From assembly GCA_964639245.1 (NCBI GenBank), contig CAZXCU010000017.1, positions 1 through 64,000 of the forward strand: a stretch of DNA of 64,000 nt, in the 5' to 3' direction. The DNA is from SB15 sp964639245. Its GTDB lineage: Bacteria > Chloroflexota > Anaerolineae > Aggregatilineales > J027. The translations under genes were made by a program, and so were the position numbers. The notes under the pieces were generated by a model that searched no databases, was not told the DNA's origin, and was given only the letters and a program-made list of their open reading frames with translations. Shown piece after piece: positions 25,415 through 31,902 of the stretch (position 1 is the first letter of the stretch; each line of letters begins with the position of its first letter).

Positions 25415-25444
25415 TTGACTTCAATAGAATATTTGTGCTATGCT
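25415..25444 (+). promoter_or_regulatory. Promoter of the DinB-like gene
   Basis: TTGACT (25415-25420) and TATGCT (25439-25444) with an 18-bp spacer. TGC directly precedes the -10. AAAAGGAG and the ATG at 25470 follow. This is the best-formed promoter read in the window and separates the DinB-like gene from the upstream SDR. Confidence 0.65.
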
Positions 25445-25469
25445 CTTTGAAAGTTAAAAGGAGTCTGTC

Positions 25470-25946
25470 ATGAACAGCCTAATTGAGAATGAATTCCCCC
25501 TGCATGAAAGTCAAAGCCTCCGTTATGACCTGCTAAATAGCCTGACAGATAGCGACTTGGCCTATCGATTGCCCGGAGATAACCCGACCCTAGGAGCGTT
25601 ATGCCGCGAGATGGGCGAACTTGAACATATGTATATTCAGTCGTTTAAAACCTTAAAAATGGATTGGTCTTATCGAAACAGTGAGCCAGACCTAGCGACC
25701 AGTGTTGAGCGCCTCAAAGCATGGTACAAAGCACTTGATGAAGCATTTGAAAGCGTGGTACAGGGGTTATCCGAGGAGGATTTGCATAACAAGCAAGTTG
25801 ACCGGGGACATGGTTTTACGCCCTCGCTGGCTATACAGTTCAAGATTTACCATGAAGCCTTGCTGATGTTTTACGCCAAAGCCAGCGTTTATCTTAAGGC
25901 GCTGCAAAAGCCAGTCAATGCCCAATGGAAATCATGGATCGGGTAA
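25470..25946 (+). CDS. DinB-like four-helix protein
   Basis: The 158-residue all-helical protein contains patterns of the DinB/YfiT four-helix metalloenzyme fold: PGDNPTLGALCREMGELEHMYIQSF (helix with metal-binding His after LEH), MDWSYR, and a C-terminal helix with FKIYHEALLMFYAKASVYL carrying a second His. Family members often use three histidines and act as thiol-dependent S-transferases or metal-binding stress proteins. Only two candidate His residues are obvious here, so activity is uncertain. It has its own strong promoter at 25415. It is the only gene between the intact SDR end and the duplicated SDR 3' fragment. Confidence 0.7.
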   Translation: MNSLIENEFPLHESQSLRYDLLNSLTDSDLAYRLPGDNPTLGALCREMGELEHMYIQSFKTLKMDWSYRNSEPDLATSVERLKAWYKALDEAFESVVQGLSEEDLHNKQVDRGHGFTPSLAIQFKIYHEALLMFYAKASVYLKALQKPVNAQWKSWIG

Positions 25947-26002
25947 GAAAACAATCCCCATGATAAAATCGAAGGCAGCTTGCACGGGTGATTGACGTAT
26001 CT

Positions 26003-26089
26003 ATCCGCTTAGGGTTGTTCGTCAGTCAGGTTTTGCCCGCCCTCATGGATTGGGGGATTCGTCGGTTTATGCCAAAAATACGCCATTAA
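26003..26089 (+). pseudogene. Diverged duplicate of the SDR gene 3' end
   Basis: In-frame, these 28 codons and a TAA stop read IRLGLFVSQVLPALMDWGIRRFMPK and three further residues. They correspond to the last 28 codons of the SDR at 25323-25409 (IRFGLFVNHVLPALMEWGIKRFMPK...). About 20 of 28 amino acids are identical and many base changes are synonymous. The similarity fades before 26003. The fragment lies entirely antisense to the end of the membrane-protein gene 26009-28330. Confidence 0.8.
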
Positions 26090-28330
26090 ACGGTCTGCGC
26101 GGAGCAAGTACAAAATCAAAAAAGCGCAGGTCAAGAGACTGAGCCATGCGCCCCGCAACACCAAGGGCGGACGGTAGGCAAATTCAATCGTATGCGTTTG
26201 AGTATCTCGCGGGAGCAGCACCCCTAATAATCCCCCCACCGATTCCAAATAGGCATATTTGCCGTCTAGTTTGACTTCCCAACCGGGATGGGCTAACTGC
26301 TGCACCACCGCTACCCGTGACCCGACTGGATAACCCTTTGCTTCGATGGTGATACGGTCTGGCAGATGTTCAATCAGGGTCGCAGGGAAAGTCTGGTTGG
26401 CTTGCAACGGCCCTTCGTAGGTTTGCAAGGTGGAAAGCGGAACGGTAAAAGTAAAAGGCAGCGCCCCTTCGCGCCGATATAAACAGGCGTTATCATCCAC
26501 CGGAGTCGGGCCATCTGGCACAGGTTCATAGCCCCAATTTTCGATGACGCGGCGTGTTTCGCGTGTCCAAGTTACGGCATATTCAGGGCGGGTTTGCATA
26601 ACCAATTCATGACTCAAGGTGGGTGTAAGGGGCAGGGGTTCAAAATCGGCTTCAATATCCCACATGACGACACGATTTTCGAGGTAGGAAATAACCGGTT
26701 CATAGCCATATTGATAGGCGGATAAATAGGCATCGGGATTTTTTTCCCGTAACCATGTCACACATTCGCGGTCATTCGCCCAGTAATCGCGGCTCACCGT
26801 TCCCGCAAAAACTTTCCACGACCCGTTGATTTCGCGGGCGGCTGTCCAACTGGCAACAAGGAGCAATACAGATAAAAATATCTGCCCAGCGACCATCAGA
26901 AAGGGACGCAGCGTAGAAACTTTAAGCGACCAGATGACCTGCCACAGGCCATCTACCCGCAGCGCCACCAATACGCCTATCCAGAAAGAAGCCACGCCCA
27001 GCGCCCTCCCCACGAATCGCCACTGGCCTAAAAGTTCGATATTTTCGTAAAGGGCAATAATAAAATCGTTGCCGCCTGCCCCCCAGAGCGTCATGGCAAT
27101 GATCATGAACACAGCCACCACCCACAAGCGCCATGTTTGCGATTGGCTTTCCCGATGCAAAAAACGCGGAATCGGGGGAAACGCAATAAAAATTAAGACC
27201 CCAAACCACAGGGGCAAAATGAAACTGTAATAAAAATGGGCTTCGCCGGGGGCTTCGTTGCGCTTATAGAGGCTGATGTCGCCGTTATAAAACTGCTCGA
27301 TGACCTTGCCCAGTTCAACCACTGTTCCACCCGTCGTGTCAGAGGGATGGTCGCCTAAATACTCGCGCTGCAACCAGAGAGGCAGCAAGGTGATGGCGCT
27401 GAGATTCGCGGTTAATACCCCCGCCAAAAGTAAATTTCGCAAGGCAGACCCATGAATTTTGCGCCCTTCGTAAAAAAACAGGTACATCAAGGCAAGTAAA
27501 ATAATAAAGAGGGCGGTGGGCAGCGAATACCAGATGCTCCCGCCCCAGAATTGCAAGGTTAAGGCAATCGCAGTCAGGGCAACAGGCCAGCGTCGGCCTT
27601 CGTTCCGCAAAATTGCCAGCGTTCCCGCCGTAATGAAGGGTAAGTAGGCTTGTCCAACCGCCAGTTGATAGTACCCCGCGCCAAACATCGCCAGCATATT
27701 GCCTTTGCCGAGCATCAACAGGGCAAGCAACACCCGCCCCGGCGCACCCAAACCCAACACGCGCCCTAAAAACCACCCACCCCATGCCGCTATCAGCGCG
27801 TGAATCCCCACGCCCAATTTGATGCCGCGCACCCCGCCCCAGAGCAAACTCGGCACGCTGGCAAAGGGATTCATGATAAACGATTGCGAATTGTCAATCA
27901 GGGGATGTCCATATTCGAGATAGGGATTCCAGAGGGGCAAATACCCATGCTCATTGAGCATTTCGGCTGCCACATACGCTGGATTGACCTGCCATTCAAC
28001 TTCACGTCCGGGCAAGGTCTGGTTGGGGTCATTTTTCCAGAAGGCCTCGGTATAGTGAAAGGTAAAAAAAGTTATTAGCGTCAATTCCGCCACGATTAAA
28101 AGCGGCTGTAATTTGGTCAGCCATGCGGGTAAAACCATCGGCGGGGTGGGGTCACTCGAAAAAAATAAATTTTGCAGGCCACGCTGCTTAAACCAATCAG
28201 CGTTGAGGTAGGCCAATCCCCCCAGTGACACGATCACCAGCGCCAGAAAAACCCAGCCAGCCACCTGACGCGGCAGCAAAATCAGCAGGATGACCAGCAG
28301 CATCATGCCTGCGTAAAAGGCCAATGTCAT
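26009..28330 (-). CDS. YfhO-like polytopic membrane protein
   Basis: A 773-residue protein with about a dozen membrane helices. Features of the YfhO/glycosyltransferase-C-like family: the periplasmic LPLWNPYLEYGHPLIDN loop after helix 2, and a C-terminal luminal domain with LAHPGWEVKLDG and FAYRPPLVLRGAW before the last helix. Such proteins are thought to modify surface polymers with sugars, but the donor is unknown. The C-terminal 26 residues (LMAYFWHKPTNPPIHEGGQN...) are encoded entirely in antisense to the duplicated SDR end. The ATG at 28330 is used; a TTG at 28345 is in frame. A CGC-TATAAT at 28377 is the probable promoter. Confidence 0.78.
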   Translation of the reverse strand: MTLAFYAGMMLLVILLILLPRQVAGWVFLALVIVSLGGLAYLNADWFKQRGLQNLFFSSDPTPPMVLPAWLTKLQPLLIVAELTLITFFTFHYTEAFWKNDPNQTLPGREVEWQVNPAYVAAEMLNEHGYLPLWNPYLEYGHPLIDNSQSFIMNPFASVPSLLWGGVRGIKLGVGIHALIAAWGGWFLGRVLGLGAPGRVLLALLMLGKGNMLAMFGAGYYQLAVGQAYLPFITAGTLAILRNEGRRWPVALTAIALTLQFWGGSIWYSLPTALFIILLALMYLFFYEGRKIHGSALRNLLLAGVLTANLSAITLLPLWLQREYLGDHPSDTTGGTVVELGKVIEQFYNGDISLYKRNEAPGEAHFYYSFILPLWFGVLIFIAFPPIPRFLHRESQSQTWRLWVVAVFMIIAMTLWGAGGNDFIIALYENIELLGQWRFVGRALGVASFWIGVLVALRVDGLWQVIWSLKVSTLRPFLMVAGQIFLSVLLLVASWTAAREINGSWKVFAGTVSRDYWANDRECVTWLREKNPDAYLSAYQYGYEPVISYLENRVVMWDIEADFEPLPLTPTLSHELVMQTRPEYAVTWTRETRRVIENWGYEPVPDGPTPVDDNACLYRREGALPFTFTVPLSTLQTYEGPLQANQTFPATLIEHLPDRITIEAKGYPVGSRVAVVQQLAHPGWEVKLDGKYAYLESVGGLLGVLLPRDTQTHTIEFAYRPPLVLRGAWLSLLTCAFLILYLLRADRLMAYFWHKPTNPPIHEGGQNLTDEQP

Positions 28331-28376
28331 ATTTTTTTCGGACAAGCGGCGTGTATCCCGTTAAATGACCTCTCTC

Positions 28377-28385
28377 ATTATAGCG
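28377..28385 (-). promoter_or_regulatory. Putative -10 (CGC-TATAAT) of the YfhO-like gene
   Basis: CGCTATAAT on the minus strand about 47 bases upstream of the ATG at 28330. Perfect -10 hexamer, no clear -35. Confidence 0.5.
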
Positions 28386-28470
28386 AAATTTGGTGGACGC
28401 AAGGCAAAAGTTTAGAATTGGTGCGGGATTCAAAAATTCGCACAGGAATAATGCACATTAACGGATATTA

Positions 28471-28532
28471 TACGGGTGGGTCTGTGACCCACCCCAAGCA
28501 CAATCGAGGGCGGGTCATAGACCACGCCCGTA
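28471..28532. repeat. Inverted pair of palindromes (REP-like)
   Basis: The left arm beginning TACGGGTGGGTCTGTGACCC is the imperfect complement of the right arm ending GACCACGCCCGTA, over about 25 bp, and each arm also contains its own small palindrome (GGGTCTGTGACCC, GGGTCATAGACC). This two-hairpin layout resembles other elements at 31649 and 54190. It lies between the divergent YfhO-like and GH38 genes. Confidence 0.7.
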
Positions 28533-28612
28533 CATGAGTGGACTCTCTGTTGACCGATTTAGAAGCAATCAAGATGATCACTCCGATTATTTTCATAATA
28601 AAGGACTCCTCC

Positions 28613-31534
28613 ATGCACAAACACGCCGAGATTACCCGCCAACGACTCGAAAATTTCAGCGCCTATTTAAAAACTCTGTTATACCCTGAAAAACAGCCGC
28701 TTGAACTCCTGCATTATGCCGCGCCGGGACGAATTTCATATCGGGAGGCAATTCAGGGGGAGTATCAGCCGATAGCCTTAGGGGAAAAACTCACCCCATT
28801 CTGGTCAACCCATTGGTTCGAATTGGAATTTACCACGCCGGAGGATTGGCACGCGGTTCATTTACGCTGGGATTCGTCATGTGAGGCGTGCATCTGGCAA
28901 GACGGACAACCCGTGCAAGGCTTAAGCGGTTCGGGGGATTACTGGCACGCGCCCTATCACGATTTTTTCCCCCTCGAATCGGGCAAGACCTATCAACTGT
29001 ATATCGAAACGGCGGTTAATCATCCGTTTGGGACGGGCGAAAGTTTCAAGCCCACCCAAATCGGGCTGCTGCGAATGGCGGAAATCGCCTGTTTCCGACA
29101 GGACATCTGGGATTTGCGCTGGGATTTTGCGACGATTGCGGAAATGGCAAAATTTTTACCCGCCGATTCGCCGCGTGCCGGTCAAGCGCTGGCGGTTGCC
29201 AATGCGATGATTAACGCTTTTCAACCGGAGAATCTCCAACCCGCACGGGAAATCGCCGCGCAATTTTTATCCCAGCACAATGGAGACAGCCAGCATCAAG
29301 TGTTTGCAGTGGGACATGCCCATATTGATACGGCGTGGTTGTGGCCTCTAGCGGAAACACAGCGAAAATGTATCCGTACTTTTTCAACCGCGCTGGAGTT
29401 GATGGAGCGTTACCCGGAGTATCAATTTGTGTGTTCGCAAGCCCAACAGTTGGATTGGATTAAAAATTTACAACCCGCCCTGTATGAAAAAATCAAACAA
29501 CGGGTTGCTGAAGGGCGATTTATTCCGGTGGGAGGGGCATGGGTTGAGCCGGATTGTAACCTTCCTTCGGGGGAATCGCTGGTACGGCAATTTTTATACG
29601 GGCAGCAGTTTTATCAGGCAGAATTTGGCCTCACCTCCCGCGAATTCTGGCTGCCGGACACCTTTGGCTATCCCGCCGCACTGCCCCAGATTATGCGCGG
29701 GGCGGAGATTGAGTATTTTTTGACGCAAAAATTGTCATGGAATCAATTCAATAAACCGCCTATGAGTACGTTTTATTGGGAGGGGTTGGACGGTAGCCGC
29801 GTTTTGACCCACTTCCCCCCCACCGATACCTATAACGGGATTGCAACGGTGGAAGAATTGCTCAAGGGCTTGGGAAATTTCAAAGACCACGAACGCTCCA
29901 ATGCCAGTTTATACCTGTTCGGTTTTGGCGATGGTGGGGGCGGGCCAAGTGCAGAAATGCTCGAACGGCTAAATCGGGTGCAGGATGTCGACGGCCTGCC
30001 GCGTGTGCAAATCGCGCCGCCGCTTGAATTTTTTGAGCAGGTTTCGCACGATGACTTAACCGTGTGGGTGGGCGAATTGTATTTTGAGTTGCATCGCGGA
30101 ACTTACACCACCCAAGCCGCCAATAAGAAAAATAATCGGCAGAGCGAACTGCTGCTGCGTGATGTGGAATTTTTAGCCGCCCTTGTGCCAGATTATCCAA
30201 GCGAGCAACTTGAAAAATTGTGGAAAAAAGTCCTGCTCAACCAATTCCATGATATTTTGCCCGGTTCCTCCATTCATGAAGTTTATCAAGACTCCGCCCA
30301 CGATTATGCTGAAATTTTGCAGCGAGGCCAGCAGCTTCGCCAGAATGCCCTCAACCAGCTTTTGCACGGCGGAGAATCACGCGCTGTCGTGAATACCCTG
30401 AGTCAGGCACGGCGGGAGGTGGTCGCAATCGATGGGCAGTTGGCAATGGTTGATGCGCCTTCGATGGGCTACCGTGTGCAAAATCCGCAATTTGAAACCG
30501 ATTCGCCCGTCACGCTGACCGAGCAGAATGAAAATTTCATCATGGAAAATAGGCTGCTCCGTGTCGAGATCACCCGCACAGGCCAGATGGTGAGTCTGTT
30601 TGACAAAACCTTGCAGCGTGAATCCATCGCAGGCAACGGCAACCAATTTGTCTTGTATGATGACCGCCCGAATGCGTGGGAAGCATGGGATGTGGACGTG
30701 TTTCATCTGGAAAAACGGCGGAATCTCGGCGGGGCAACCAGCGCAGACATTGTAGAAAATGGCGGGTTACGGGCGGCGATAAAATTTACCTACGCCATTA
30801 GCCAGAACAGCCACCTCATCCAAATCATCCAACTGGACTGCACCGCAGCGTATGTTGAATTTATTACGGTGGTGGAATGGCAGGAGCAAAATCAATTTTT
30901 GAAGGTCGAATTTCCGTTGCAGGTTCACACCCCGCAAGCCACTTATGAGACACAGTATGGCCTCGTCCAGCGCCCCACCCATTTCAACACGTCCTACGAT
31001 ATTGCGCGGTTTGAGGTCTGCGGGCATCGTTGGGCAGCCCTGACCGAATACGGATTCGGCGTGGCACTGCTGAATGACGCGAAATATGGCTACAGCGCTC
31101 ATGGCAATGTCTTGAGTTTATCGCTGCTGCGTTCCCCGAATTGGCCTGACCCCACCGCCGACAGGGGCAGGCATGAATTTCGCTATGCGCTGTATCCGTT
31201 TGATGGAAAGTTTGAACAGGCAGTCGCGGCGGGGTTGCGCTTCAATGTTCCCCTGCTGCTTCAACAGACGAATTTGCCACTGGGTGAGCAGTCGTATTTT
31301 GCTGTTTCCCCCAACCATGTCGTCATTGATACGGTGAAAAAAGCCGAAGACTCCGACGCGCTGATTGTGCGGTTGTATGAATCATGCGGCGGACGGGGAA
31401 AAGTCAAATTGGAATCCGCCGAAACTTTCCAGAAAATCACCCGTTGCAATTTATTGGAACGACAGGACACCGAATGGCGGGATGAATTTGAGATTGCGCC
31501 GTTTGAGGTCGTCACATTGAAGTTATGGCGCTAG
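28613..31534 (+). CDS. Alpha-mannosidase, glycoside hydrolase family 38
   Basis: The protein has 973 residues. Domains in order: an N-terminal beta domain (1-225), the GH38 alpha/beta barrel with zinc ligands in GHAHIDTAW (His237, Asp239) and the nucleophile Asp349 in WLPDTFGYP, the helical three-helix bundle (LWKKVLLNQFHDILPGSSI), and C-terminal beta-sandwich domains. The HDILPGSS phrase and the overall size fit the class II, cytoplasmic-type enzymes (Ams1/ManC group) that release mannose from alpha-mannosides. There is no signal peptide. ATG 28613 has AAGGA 7 bases upstream; the in-frame ATG at 28538 does not. It probably works on imported manno-oligosaccharides. Confidence 0.9.
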   Translation: MHKHAEITRQRLENFSAYLKTLLYPEKQPLELLHYAAPGRISYREAIQGEYQPIALGEKLTPFWSTHWFELEFTTPEDWHAVHLRWDSSCEACIWQDGQPVQGLSGSGDYWHAPYHDFFPLESGKTYQLYIETAVNHPFGTGESFKPTQIGLLRMAEIACFRQDIWDLRWDFATIAEMAKFLPADSPRAGQALAVANAMINAFQPENLQPAREIAAQFLSQHNGDSQHQVFAVGHAHIDTAWLWPLAETQRKCIRTFSTALELMERYPEYQFVCSQAQQLDWIKNLQPALYEKIKQRVAEGRFIPVGGAWVEPDCNLPSGESLVRQFLYGQQFYQAEFGLTSREFWLPDTFGYPAALPQIMRGAEIEYFLTQKLSWNQFNKPPMSTFYWEGLDGSRVLTHFPPTDTYNGIATVEELLKGLGNFKDHERSNASLYLFGFGDGGGGPSAEMLERLNRVQDVDGLPRVQIAPPLEFFEQVSHDDLTVWVGELYFELHRGTYTTQAANKKNNRQSELLLRDVEFLAALVPDYPSEQLEKLWKKVLLNQFHDILPGSSIHEVYQDSAHDYAEILQRGQQLRQNALNQLLHGGESRAVVNTLSQARREVVAIDGQLAMVDAPSMGYRVQNPQFETDSPVTLTEQNENFIMENRLLRVEITRTGQMVSLFDKTLQRESIAGNGNQFVLYDDRPNAWEAWDVDVFHLEKRRNLGGATSADIVENGGLRAAIKFTYAISQNSHLIQIIQLDCTAAYVEFITVVEWQEQNQFLKVEFPLQVHTPQATYETQYGLVQRPTHFNTSYDIARFEVCGHRWAALTEYGFGVALLNDAKYGYSAHGNVLSLSLLRSPNWPDPTADRGRHEFRYALYPFDGKFEQAVAAGLRFNVPLLLQQTNLPLGEQSYFAVSPNHVVIDTVKKAEDSDALIVRLYESCGGRGKVKLESAETFQKITRCNLLERQDTEWRDEFEIAPFEVVTLKLWR

Positions 31535-31549
31535 GGTGAGGGAGAGACA

Positions 31550-31590
31550 CCTCACCCCCGCCCCTCTCCATAGAAATGGCGAGGGGAGAA
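31550..31590. repeat. Family A palindrome (C-rich/G-rich)
   Basis: CCTCACCCCCGCCCCTCTCC, a short spacer, then a GAGGGGAG complement. This is the same family as 44590-44645, 52070-52100 and the core of the MITE at 63518-63681. Confidence 0.75.
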
Positions 31591-31648
31591 AGAAAAAGCA
31601 CCCGTTCTCATGGACAAGGCAATTAGACCTTAAATGAATCCAACTTTA

Positions 31649-31713
31649 GCGGACGGGATATATCCCGTCCCTACGGGTGCATTTCTTGTAGGGACAGCAT
31701 CCATGCTGTCCGC
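31649..31713. repeat. Family B two-hairpin repeat (GTAGGGAC type)
   Basis: Left arm GCGGACGGGATATATCCC then GTCCCTAC, right arm GTAGGGAC then AGCATCCATGCTGTCCGC. The outer blocks GCGGAC...GTCCCTAC are inverted around a 10-base spacer, and each arm is itself a palindrome. Confidence 0.75.
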
Positions 31714-31756
31714 AATCGTTTGGTTTTTAATTGATTTGTCCATCAGTCTCAATAAT

Positions 31757-31897
31757 TCACCTTACGCAATGCGGGAAAATCCCCACCCTCAATCCCTCCC
31801 CAAAACATTGGGGACAAACAGGGCAGCTTGCGGACGGGAAGCCGAAAGCAGGATGGGGTCAAAAAATGTCCCCCAAACGCCATTCTGCGTAAGGTGA
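31757..31897. mobile_element. MITE-like element, 141 bp, with 12-bp terminal inverted repeats
   Basis: TCACCTTACGCA at 31757-31768 is exactly inverted at 31886-31897. The interior has the core CAAACAGGGCAGCTTGC followed by a GACGGG block, also present in the MITE at 63518-63681. No transposase is encoded and no clear target duplication was found, so it is an old or end-modified copy. It ends 5 bp from the LPxTG protein stop codon. Confidence 0.65.
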
Positions 31898-31902
31898 GTC
31901 AT

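Larger units (their letters stand above)
31535..31902. other. Intergenic region made of palindromic repeats
   Basis: The 368 bp between the GH38 gene and the convergent LPxTG protein gene contains no credible gene. It holds a CTCACCCCCGCCCCTCTCC-type palindrome (31550-31590), a two-hairpin REP-like element (31649-31713) and a 141-bp MITE-like element (31757-31897). Confidence 0.75.

Noticed and set aside
31634..31897. 87-codon frame on the plus strand
   Set aside because: It is made of the family B palindrome and the MITE-like element and has no coding signature.
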